From positions 1-64,000 of the forward strand of contig NZ_JAVRHT010000004.1 in the NCBI RefSeq assembly GCF_031846415.1: DNA of 64,000 nt, in the 5' to 3' direction. Source of the DNA: Rubrivirga litoralis (lineage in GTDB: Bacteria > Bacteroidota > Rhodothermia > Rhodothermales > Rubricoccaceae). Below, in pieces: positions 57,677-64,000 of the stretch; position 1 is the stretch's first letter, and every line of letters begins with the position of its first letter. The position numbers were made by a program, and so were the translations under genes. A model generated the notes under the pieces. That model was not told where the DNA came from. It ran no database searches and worked only from the letters and a program-made list of their open reading frames with translations.

Positions 57677-58264
57677 ATGCCCACCCTCGACGCCGCGCTC
57701 GCCGAACTCCGCCGCTCGTTCGAGCGATTCGACCCGCTCCCCGATTCCGTGTGGGCCGACGTGCGGCGGCCGTGGCGGCTCCGCGCCGTGCGGCGGGGCG
57801 AGGTGCTCACGCGCGCGGGCGAGACCGAGCGCACGCTCTCGCTCGTGGTCGAGGGCGTCCAGCGGCTCTCGTTCCTCGCCGACGGCCGCGAAGTCACCGT
57901 CGCCTTCGTCTACCCGCCCGACCTCTCTGGCGTGCCCGACTCGTTCTTCCTCCAGACGCCGTCGGCCTACGCGCTCGACGCGCTCACCGACGGGCAGGTG
58001 CTCGCCGCCGACCACGGCGATGTCGCGGCGCTCCTGGACCGCCACCGCGAACTGGAGCGGTGGGCGTGGAAGCTGTTCGCGGCGGCCGGGGCGGGGCGGG
58101 CCAAGCGGGAGCGGGAGCTGCTCACGCTCTCGGCCGAGGACCGCTACCGGAGGCTGCTCCGCGAGGCCCCGCACGTCCTCCAACTCGCGGCCCAGAAGCA
58201 CGTGGCGTCCTACCTCGGAATGTCGCCCGAGACGCTGAGCCGCGTCCGCTCTGGCCGTTCTTGA
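57677..58264 (+). CDS. Crp/Fnr-family regulator
   Basis: The 195-residue protein has an N-terminal cyclic-nucleotide-binding-like barrel (LRAVRRGEVLTRAGETERTL, SLVVEGVQRLSFLADGREVT) and a short C-terminal helix-turn-helix (AQKHVASYLGMSPETLSRVR). It has no FNR-type cysteine ligands and no clear cAMP phosphate-binding motif, so the effector is unknown. It is similar to the short Crp/Fnr proteins common in Bacteroidota. The stop codon lies inside a TTGAC-N4-GTCAA palindrome, likely its own type of operator, placed before the next gene. The start is ATG giving MPTLDAALAELRRSF. Confidence 0.88.
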   Translation: MPTLDAALAELRRSFERFDPLPDSVWADVRRPWRLRAVRRGEVLTRAGETERTLSLVVEGVQRLSFLADGREVTVAFVYPPDLSGVPDSFFLQTPSAYALDALTDGQVLAADHGDVAALLDRHRELERWAWKLFAAAGAGRAKRERELLTLSAEDRYRRLLREAPHVLQLAAQKHVASYLGMSPETLSRVRSGRS

Positions 58265-58274
58265 CGCGCGTCAA
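58261..58274. promoter_or_regulatory. FNR-type palindrome TTGACGCGCGTCAA
   Basis: This perfect 14-bp palindrome has the TTGA-N6-TCAA layout of Crp/Fnr-family sites. It overlaps the stop codon of the Crp/Fnr gene and lies about 90 bp before the next gene, suggesting regulation of that gene. Confidence 0.65.
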
Positions 58275-58364
58275 GGCGCGGGCCGCCCCGCCCGGGTAGC
58301 GTGGGGCTCCACCCCGCCCCTTGGGTTTGCCCGTCGGGCGCTCTTTGGGTCCGCCCCCGCGCTC

Positions 58365-58709
58365 ATGTCCATCGTCGTCGCCCTCCGCTCCGCCCGCCCC
58401 GCCCTGTGGGCGCTCGCGTTCGTCGGCCTCGTCGGGCTGAACGGCCCGTTCCTCTACTACGCGCTGTTCCGCCCCGACGTGGTCGCCGCCGCGCAGCAGA
58501 ACCCCGTGGCCCTCGTGTTCATGGCCGAGGCGTTCGTCCTGGTCGGGTTCGGCGCGTGGGGCATCGCGCGGCTCGGGCTGCGGCGCCCGGGGTGGCTCGC
58601 GTTCGTGGCCCTGTCGATCGCTGGGAGCCTCGCCTTCAGCGTCCCCGCCTTCCTCCTGTGGCACCTGCGGACGCGCGATAGGGGCGGGGTGGGGCCGCCG
58701 AACGGGTGA
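58365..58709 (+). CDS. Small membrane protein of unknown function
   Basis: The 114-residue protein has three or four hydrophobic segments: ALWALAFVGLVGLNGPFLYY, NPVALVFMAEAFVLVGFGAW, and WLAFVALSIAGSLAFSVPAF. This resembles small DUF2834-like or similar integral proteins, but I make no firm family call. The C-terminus (RDRGGVGPPNG) is encoded by a GGGCGGGGTGG copy. It follows the Crp/Fnr gene in the same direction, with a Crp/Fnr-type palindrome between. Confidence 0.75.
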   Translation: MSIVVALRSARPALWALAFVGLVGLNGPFLYYALFRPDVVAAAQQNPVALVFMAEAFVLVGFGAWGIARLGLRRPGWLAFVALSIAGSLAFSVPAFLLWHLRTRDRGGVGPPNG

Positions 58710-58739
58710 CGGGCCGCCCCGCCCGCGCCAGCTCGCCCC

Positions 58740-59933
58740 TTACAGCACGTCGCCCGCCCCGCCCGGCGCCGCCCGGCCGGCCGCGGGCGGGGCGGGGAGG
58801 CCCACGTCGCCGGGCGCGCCGTCGGCCCCGTGGCGGGGCGGGCCGCCGGCGCCCGGCTTCCCCTCGGTCTGGTTGAAGAACATCCGCGTCGTCGGGTACG
58901 CCAGGTCGATGTCATCGCGGGCTGCGAAGCGGTCGAGGATGGCCTCCCACACGTCCTGCTCGCTCCCGCGCACGCGGCGGGGCTCGACGAGGAACCGGAT
59001 CGTGAGCTGGACGCCCTCGCCCACGACGCTCGTGTAGACGGTCGGGGTCAGCTTCGAGTAGAAGATGAAGTAGTCCCGGGCCGCCCGGCGGAGCGTCCGC
59101 TCGGCGTCGGGCGAGAGGCTGTTGGTGACCGTGTGGGCGATGTCGAGCAGGGCGGCCTTGGCCGCCCGCCAGTCGCTCTCGAACGTGACCACGACCGGGA
59201 CCTCGTGCCACACGTAGGCGAACGCGCCCGTGTGGTTGACGACGGGGTGCGTAAAGACCCACCCGTTGGGGACGTGGACGATCCGCCCGGTCGACTGCCC
59301 CGCGCCGGCCACCGTCCCCGTCTGGAGCAGCGTGAACTGGAACAGGCGCTGGTCGATCACGTCGCCCGAGTGCTGGTGGACCGTCACGCGGTCGCCCGGC
59401 GAGAACGGCCGCCGCCACAGGATGAAGGCCCACCCCGCCAGGTTCACGAGCGGGTCGCGCAGCGCGATCGCGATGCCGGCCGTGAGGAGACCGAGGAACG
59501 TGCCCAACGAGCCCAGCCCCTCGAGCCACACGTTGAGCAGGACGAGCGCGGTGAGCGCGACGACGACGTAGGTCGTCCCCTTGCGCCACGAGTACAGCCG
59601 GCGGGCGTCGTCGGGCGAGCGGCGGCGGACGGCGGCGAGCACGAGCGCCCGGAGCCCCCACAGCACCACGACGACGGCGACCGTCTCGATCAGGTTGAGC
59701 GCCGTCTGCGGCGACACGTTGAGCAGGTCGGCCATCCCCCCCACGACGCGGTCGCCCAGCGTCGAGCCCGTGCGGACCGGGGCCTCCACGGCCCCGCTCG
59801 GCCCCGCCCCGTCCGTCGCCGCCCCGCCCCGCCCTTGCAGCGCGTCCAGCACCGCGCTCCCCGACGACGCGGGCGGGGCGGCCGCAGGGGCGGTGCCCGC
59901 GTCGCCGGCGGGCGGGGCGGTCTGGAGCGGCAC
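58740..59933 (-). CDS. MscS-family mechanosensitive channel
   Basis: The 397-residue protein begins with a Pro/Ala/Gly-rich N-terminal region (about residues 1-60), then three membrane helices (ALNLIETVAVVVVLWGLRAL, TYVVVALTALVLLNVWLEGL, and the pore helix GTFLGLLTAGIAIALRDPLV). The MscS beta domain follows (NLAGWAFILWRRPFSPGDRV, IVHVPNGWVFTHPVVNHTGA) and a cytoplasmic alpha/beta domain. The C-terminal tail is Gly/Pro-rich and repeat-encoded. MscS channels release solutes on hypo-osmotic shock. The GTG start is one base from the stop of the VKOR fusion gene, so the two form an operon. Confidence 0.88.
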   Translation of the reverse strand: MPLQTAPPAGDAGTAPAAAPPASSGSAVLDALQGRGGAATDGAGPSGAVEAPVRTGSTLGDRVVGGMADLLNVSPQTALNLIETVAVVVVLWGLRALVLAAVRRRSPDDARRLYSWRKGTTYVVVALTALVLLNVWLEGLGSLGTFLGLLTAGIAIALRDPLVNLAGWAFILWRRPFSPGDRVTVHQHSGDVIDQRLFQFTLLQTGTVAGAGQSTGRIVHVPNGWVFTHPVVNHTGAFAYVWHEVPVVVTFESDWRAAKAALLDIAHTVTNSLSPDAERTLRRAARDYFIFYSKLTPTVYTSVVGEGVQLTIRFLVEPRRVRGSEQDVWEAILDRFAARDDIDLAYPTTRMFFNQTEGKPGAGGPPRHGADGAPGDVGLPAPPAAGRAAPGGAGDVL

Positions 59934-59934
59934 G

Positions 59935-61251
59935 CTACTCGGCGGCCGTCCCGGCCGCGGCCTCCGTGATGAACTCGCCCAGGCAGCGCGGGCTGTACGA
60001 GGCGTAGTCGGACTGGACGACGCGGCCGTTGATGGCCAGCTTGGGCACGCTGAGGCCGCCGTCCGGCGCCGTGAACGCGGCCTGCACCGCCTTCGCCTCG
60101 ACCTCGATCTGGGCCAGGATCGGCTGGACCCGCGCCTCGTCGTTGAGGAGGGCCTGGAAGGCAGCCCCGTCCATTCCGGCCGCGTTCACGGACGCCACGA
60201 TCTCGGGCACGGACATCCCCCACGTCGCGTCCTGGCGCGCGAACATCTCGTCGAGGAGCTCGAAAAAGCGCCCCTCGCGCGCAGCCACCTTCAGCGCGAT
60301 CGTCTGGGCCAGCGACGACTGCCGCAGCGGGTACGCCACGTAGTAGAACGTGGCCTCGTCGCCGTGCTCGGCGACGACGGGCTCCATCGACTCGGCGAGC
60401 GCCTTGCAGTGGGGGCAGTTCGGGTCGAACACCTCGACGACGGTCACGGGCGCGTCCGGGCTCCCCTTGTACGGGCTGCTCGTGAACGTCGAGAGGTCGG
60501 TGAGGGGCGCGAACTGGGGGTCGTAGCTGCACGCGCCGCCGGTGTCGGGCGGGGGCGCGGCCGCCCGGTTCTGGGCGGCCACGGCCGCGATGTTCGGGGC
60601 CGGCGCGGCCGTCGGCGTGGGGATGCTCGCCTGGACGCGCCCGGCCAGGACCACGTCGGCGGCCAGGAGCAGCGCGAACACGCCGAGGATCGGGATGTAG
60701 GGCTGGAGCGAGGGCGACCCGCCCGCGAGCGCGCGCCGGGGCGGGGCGGCGCCCTCGGCGGGGACCGCCCGGAGCCGCCGCTGCTCGACAAAGTGGAGCA
60801 CGAAGAGCGTCAGCACGAGGGCCGCCGACGTCATGCAGAGCACGCAGAACGAGCCGATCACGGCGGCCTGGAGGTAGACGAGGTACGCCGTGTACAGGAG
60901 GCCCACGCCGACGACGCCCGCGCTCGCCAGCCGGAGCCGGTCCGACCCGGTCGCGGCGTAGGCCAGCCGGAGCCCGACGACGAGGACGTAGAAGAGGAGG
61001 CCCCACGTGATGTTCGAGACGCCGGCGAACGAGGCGTACTCGCCCTCGGTGACGGTCGCGCACCCGGACCCCGCCCCGCTCGGGGCCGCGCCGAGCGCGC
61101 TCACCGAGTAGGCCACGTCCTCGAACCCGGTGCACCCGCGGACGAACCCGTTCGCCTTCTGGAGCCCGAGGTGGGCGACGACGAGGACGCCGAGCAGGGC
61201 GACGGCCACGATGACCCGGCGGAGGGTGGAGGTCTGGGCGGGGAGGGGCAT
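59935..61251 (-). CDS. Vitamin K epoxide reductase-thioredoxin (DsbA-like) fusion
   Basis: The 438-residue membrane protein begins with a VKOR domain of four or five helices (about residues 10-160), with loop cysteines C40 and C64 and the quinone-linked C136-x-x-C139 (GSFCVLCMTSA). It then has a further helix and a periplasmic thioredoxin/DsbA-like domain with C279-P-H-C282 (FDPNCPHCKALAESMEPVVA) and cis-Pro near LSVPKLAINGR. It oxidises protein thiols and passes electrons to menaquinone, replacing DsbA and DsbB. Similar fusions occur in cyanobacteria and Bacteroidota. It is upstream of mscS in an apparent operon. A CGTAGTTTGG promoter element lies upstream. Confidence 0.92.
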   Translation of the reverse strand: MPLPAQTSTLRRVIVAVALLGVLVVAHLGLQKANGFVRGCTGFEDVAYSVSALGAAPSGAGSGCATVTEGEYASFAGVSNITWGLLFYVLVVGLRLAYAATGSDRLRLASAGVVGVGLLYTAYLVYLQAAVIGSFCVLCMTSAALVLTLFVLHFVEQRRLRAVPAEGAAPPRRALAGGSPSLQPYIPILGVFALLLAADVVLAGRVQASIPTPTAAPAPNIAAVAAQNRAAAPPPDTGGACSYDPQFAPLTDLSTFTSSPYKGSPDAPVTVVEVFDPNCPHCKALAESMEPVVAEHGDEATFYYVAYPLRQSSLAQTIALKVAAREGRFFELLDEMFARQDATWGMSVPEIVASVNAAGMDGAAFQALLNDEARVQPILAQIEVEAKAVQAAFTAPDGGLSVPKLAINGRVVQSDYASYSPRCLGEFITEAAAGTAAE

Positions 61252-61318
61252 GGCAGGCCGGGCGGGTGGAGTCTCGTCAACGCCCCAGCCGCCGAGATCG
61301 CACGGCGGCGCGGGCGGG

Positions 61319-61328
61319 CCAAACTACG
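61319..61328 (-). promoter_or_regulatory. Candidate -10 element for the VKOR-mscS operon
   Basis: On the minus strand this reads CGTAGTTTGG, an exact match to the Bacteroidota TAnnTTTG element. It lies about 68 bp before the start. Confidence 0.55.
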
Positions 61329-61411
61329 GAGCCGCCCCGCCCCCCGCGTCCCTCCCCCTGCGGCCCCAGACGCCGGGCGGGGTGGGGCTGCTAAAAAATG
61401 AGCGGCTCCTC

Positions 61412-61440
61412 TTGACCCGGCCGCCGCGCCGCCGTACTCT
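61412..61440 (+). promoter_or_regulatory. Promoter of blaI (TTGACC-N17-TACTCT)
   Basis: A -35 TTGACC (61412-61417) and -10 TACTCT (61435-61440) are 17 bp apart, giving a leader of only about 18 nt before the blaI ATG. Confidence 0.6.
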
Positions 61441-61441
61441 G

Positions 61442-61459
61442 GTGCTAGGTTTTTAACAC
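61442..61459. promoter_or_regulatory. Candidate BlaI operator
   Basis: GTGCTAGGTTTTTAACAC has imperfect dyad symmetry (GTGnTA and TAnCAC arms). It lies between the -10 element and the blaI ATG, where autorepression is expected for this family. The match to known bla operators is weak. Confidence 0.45.
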
Positions 61460-61464
61460 ATCCA

Positions 61465-61845
61465 ATGTCTCCCCCCTCCCTCAGCCGCCGCGAGCGCCAG
61501 GTGCTCGACGTCCTCCACCGGCTGGGCCGGGCCAGCGCCGCCGACGTCCGCGCGGCGCTCGCCGACCCGCCCAGCGACTCGGCCGTCCGCACGCACCTCC
61601 GCATCCTGGAGGAGAAAGGCCACGTCCGCCACGAGCAGGACGGCCCGCGCTACGTCTACCTCCCGACGGTCCCCCGCGAGGCCGCCGGTCGGAGCGCCCT
61701 CCGCCACCTGATGCGGACGTTCTTCGACGACGCCCCCGACCGCGCCGTCGCCGCCCTCCTCGACGAGACGGCCGCCGACCTGTCCGACGCCGAGCTCGAC
61801 CGGCTGGACGCTTTGATCCGCCAGGCCCGCGAGCACGGCCGCTGA
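61465..61845 (+). CDS. BlaI/MecI/CopY-family repressor
   Basis: The 126-residue winged-helix protein begins PPSLSRRERQVLDVLHRLGR, then ASAADVRAALADPPSDSAVR, THLRILEEKGHVRHEQDGPR and YVYLPTVPREAAGRSALRHL, and has the C-terminal dimerisation helices (FFDDAPDRAVAALLDETAAD). In the classical system BlaR1 triggers loss of BlaI and derepression of target genes. Here it is directly followed by a BlaR1-type peptidase gene, and no beta-lactamase gene is visible before the window ends. The promoter and a possible operator lie just upstream. Confidence 0.92.
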   Translation: MSPPSLSRRERQVLDVLHRLGRASAADVRAALADPPSDSAVRTHLRILEEKGHVRHEQDGPRYVYLPTVPREAAGRSALRHLMRTFFDDAPDRAVAALLDETAADLSDAELDRLDALIRQAREHGR

Positions 61846-61972
61846 GCCGGTCGGTCGGTGGGGCCGCAAACAGGCCCGTCCGCCTCCCGCCCGATCCAGC
61901 GCCCGACCCGCTCACGGCGCCACCCCGCTTGGCCCCACGGGGCACCGTCTCGAAACGCCTCCCCCTCTCGCC

Positions 61973-63736
61973 ATGACCGCCCTCCTCGTCTCCGTCCTGT
62001 GGAAAGGGGTCCTCGTGCTGGCCGTCGCCGCGCTCGCGTCGCTCTCGTTGCGGCGCGCGCCCGCGGCGGCGCGGCACGGCGTGTGGGCGGCGGCGCTCGC
62101 GGCGCTCCTGGCGCTGCCCGTGCTCGAATCCGCCGGGCCGGCGTGGCGGCTCCCCGTGCTCCCCACCGCCGCCCCGCCCGCGTTCGGGCTGGCCGCCCCG
62201 CCCGCGCCGCCGCCGGCCCCTCTGCCCGCCCCGCCGCCGCCGCCCCCACCTCCTGTTCCGCCGCCGCCTCCCGCCCCGCCGACCTGGGCCGCGCCCGTAG
62301 CGCACGCTGAGGGAGAGTACAGGGCCGCGGCGTTTGACGAGGAGATGCGCGCTCACGACGCCCAGGTAGCGGCGTTCGACGCCGAGATGGCCCGCCTCGA
62401 CGCCGAGGCCGCCGGCGCGTGGGCCGACGCCGCCCCGCCCGCCGGCGGGGGCGGGGCGGGGTGGGAGCGGTGGCTGGCCGGCGCCTGGGCGCTCGGCGCG
62501 GTCGCCGTCGCGCTGGGGTGGGCCGTCGCGTTTCTCGCCGCCCGCCGCCTCGTGGCCGCGGCCGAGCCCGAAGCGGACGAAGAGTGGGCCGTCCTGTTCG
62601 AGCGGGCGCGGCGGCTGACCGGCCTCCCCCCGACGGTCCGCCTGCTCCGGTCCGACCGCCTGTCCGTCCCGATCGCGTGGGGTTGGGGGGGCGGGGCGGT
62701 CGTGCTCCCGGCCCAGGCCGACGGGTGGGCCGAGGGCCGCCGCGAGGCCGTCGTGCTCCACGAGCTGGCCCACCTCCGCCGCCGCGACGCCTGGACGCAG
62801 GCGCTCGCGCAGGCCGCGCTCGCGGTCCACTGGCCGAACCCGGGCGCGTGGTTCGCCTACCGCCGGTTCCTCGACGCCCGCGAAGAGGCGTGCGACGACG
62901 CCGTGATCCGGGGTGGGGCGCGGCCGTCGTCTTACGCCGAGCACCTGGTCGGCGTGGCGCGCGGGCTCCGGCGGGGCGGGGCGGCGCTCGCGGCCGTCGC
63001 GCCGATGGCGCGGCGGTCCGGCCTCGAAGCCCGCGTCCGCTCGGTCCTGGACCCGACGCGGCGGCGGAAGCGGTTGGGCCGGGCGTCGCTGGCGGTGACC
63101 GTCGCGCTCGCGCTCGCCGTCGTCGTGCCGCTCGCGGCCATGCAGCCGGTGGAGCGCCCGGGCGGGGCGGCGGCCCACGTCCCGATGCCCGCCCCGCCCG
63201 TGGCGGCTCCCGCCCCGCCCGCCGTGCCCACCCCGCCCGTCCTGGAGGCGCTCGCCGACACGCTCGACGCTCTCGACGACGCCGAGGTCGCGCTCGACGA
63301 GGCTGAGGCGCAGCTCGACCGCGCGTCGGAAACCCTCCACGCCGCGTCGGACCGCCTCCGCGCCTCGCGCTCTGGCGGCGCGGGCGGGGCGGCCCTCGAC
63401 CTCCAGTCGATGAGCCTGGACGCCGCCGAGCGCGCGCTCGCGGACGTGGACGTAGCCCAGGTCGTCGCCGACGCGCTCGACAGTGTCGAGGGCGTGGAGC
63501 TGGACGCGGAGTGGCGGGCCGAGATGGAGGCGGCGTTCGAGGAGGCGCGGTCCGAGGTCCGCGAAGCGCGGGACGAGCTCCGGCGCGCCCGCGCCGAAGC
63601 CCGCGCTCGTCCGCCCGGCCCGCCCCGCTCGGCGGCGCCGGACCGGAGCCCGCCGCCCCGCCCCGCCGCGTCGGCGGGCGCCGTCGACTGGGCGGACGTC
63701 GACCGCGCCCGGCGCGCCGCCGAGCGCCGCTACTAG
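61973..63736 (+). CDS. BlaR1/MecR1-type M56 membrane peptidase
   Basis: The 587-residue protein begins with membrane helices (LVSVLWKGVLVLAVAALASL, AARHGVWAAALAALLALPVL). A long proline-rich loop (about residues 68-105) and an acidic helical stretch (AAAFDEEMRAHDAQVAAFDA) follow. The M56 zinc peptidase has H263-E264-x-x-H267 in VVLHELAHLRRRDAWTQALA and the Glu ligand region FLDAREEACDDAVIRGGARP. After a last membrane segment (ASLAVTVALALAVVVPLAAM), the C-terminus is not a penicillin-binding domain but a long charged coiled-coil (e.g. DALDDAEVALDEAEAQLDRA, EEARSEVREARDELRRARAE). The sensed signal is therefore probably not a beta-lactam. Confidence 0.87.
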   Translation: MTALLVSVLWKGVLVLAVAALASLSLRRAPAAARHGVWAAALAALLALPVLESAGPAWRLPVLPTAAPPAFGLAAPPAPPPAPLPAPPPPPPPPVPPPPPAPPTWAAPVAHAEGEYRAAAFDEEMRAHDAQVAAFDAEMARLDAEAAGAWADAAPPAGGGGAGWERWLAGAWALGAVAVALGWAVAFLAARRLVAAAEPEADEEWAVLFERARRLTGLPPTVRLLRSDRLSVPIAWGWGGGAVVLPAQADGWAEGRREAVVLHELAHLRRRDAWTQALAQAALAVHWPNPGAWFAYRRFLDAREEACDDAVIRGGARPSSYAEHLVGVARGLRRGGAALAAVAPMARRSGLEARVRSVLDPTRRRKRLGRASLAVTVALALAVVVPLAAMQPVERPGGAAAHVPMPAPPVAAPAPPAVPTPPVLEALADTLDALDDAEVALDEAEAQLDRASETLHAASDRLRASRSGGAGGAALDLQSMSLDAAERALADVDVAQVVADALDSVEGVELDAEWRAEMEAAFEEARSEVREARDELRRARAEARARPPGPPRSAAPDRSPPPRPAASAGAVDWADVDRARRAAERRY

Positions 63737-63851
63737 CCGAGCGACGCCGCTCGCCCCCTGGACCCGCGCCAAGAGCCTCTCGCCCCGTGTGCAGACGGGG
63801 AAGGGGTGGACTCCCTGTGGCCGCTCCTTCCACTCCTTGCACCCCGATTCC

Positions 63852-64000
63852 ATGCTCCGCCTCCTCCCGGCCCTCCTCTTCCTGACCGCCGCCGCGTGCG
63901 CCACGGCGCAGCCGACGCGGACGCTCGCCGGCGACGACTGGTGCGACGACGTCGAACGCGGGTGGGGCGGGGACCGCGACGAGCGGTTCGGCGCCTGCGA
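63852..64000 (+). CDS. Secreted or lipoprotein gene, truncated by the window end
   Basis: The open frame starts MLRLLPALLFLTAAACATAQ, a signal peptide with a possible lipobox (TAAAC), then PTRTLAGDDWCDDVERGWGG and DRDERFGAC. It runs off the end of the window. Two cysteines near the mature start (DWCDDV, FGAC) are notable. It follows blaR1 in the same direction by about 115 bp and could be a target or effector of the BlaI-BlaR1 pair. The family is not recognisable from this fragment. Confidence 0.6.
   Translation, partial: MLRLLPALLFLTAAACATAQPTRTLAGDDWCDDVERGWGGDRDERFGAC

Overview
The window is one very GC-rich bacterial chromosome segment with tightly packed genes on both strands. It probably comes from the Rhodothermota, most likely near Rubricoccaceae (Rubrivirga/Rubricoccus). 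This is an inference from: menaquinone genes (menC-menE); rsmA next to mgtE; TonB-dependent import; CcmF-type cytochrome c maturation; frequent GTG starts; no recognisable Shine-Dalgarno sequences; and promoter -10 elements of the form CGTAGNTTY, close to the Bacteroidota TAnnTTTG. I recognised no tRNA, rRNA, CRISPR array or prophage.

Layout. 1-4.8 kb: menC, menE and a PpiD-like periplasmic foldase. 5.6-12 kb: a FliA/WhiG-type sigma factor, a kynureninase-like PLP enzyme, a CYP152 peroxygenase, a MoxR ATPase and RNase Z. 12.2-13.1 kb: a wrecked mntA-hepT toxin-antitoxin pair. 13.4-15.3 kb: an ABC exporter. 15.4-21.6 kb: a metal-homeostasis block with a 26-residue cysteine-rich peptide, ArsR, a CusF-like lipoprotein, a broken TonB receptor, a thioredoxin, two DtxR-type operators, a DtxR-family regulator and a ZIP transporter. 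21.8-36.6 kb: CcmF, an ISAs1-family IS, an enoyl-CoA hydratase, a response regulator, a VWA protein, Uma2, RsmA, MgtE, an Ntn hydrolase, thioesterases and PAP2. 36.6-43 kb: the histidine-utilisation locus (Lrp-type regulator, hutU-hutH-hutI, hutG). 43-49.7 kb: an acyl-CoA synthetase fossil, leuS, NmrA-like and HD proteins and a cation/proton antiporter. 49.9-54.6 kb: an IS5-family element, a cysteine desulfurase and a two-component system. 55-64 kb: YqgE, MreD, a HAD-deaminase fusion, a Crp/Fnr regulator with a likely operator, MscS, a VKOR-thioredoxin fusion, BlaI-BlaR1 and a truncated last gene.

The most unusual feature is the repeat landscape. An 11-mer, GGGCGGGGYGG on one strand and CCRCCCCGCCC on the other, occurs throughout. 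It repeatedly abuts start codons and follows stop codons. Longer mosaic repeats fill nearly every sizeable intergenic gap. They include a 20-bp palindrome with compensatory changes, a CCTCCTGG/CCAGGAGG hairpin, a 22-26-nt GGCTGCGCCG element, inverted repeats and heptanucleotide tandem arrays. The same repeats lie inside coding sequence: in frame in menE, the ABC exporter, rsmA and hutH, and disruptively in mntA-hepT and the TonB receptor. They resemble a Rickettsia-palindromic-element-like system operating in a GC-rich genome.
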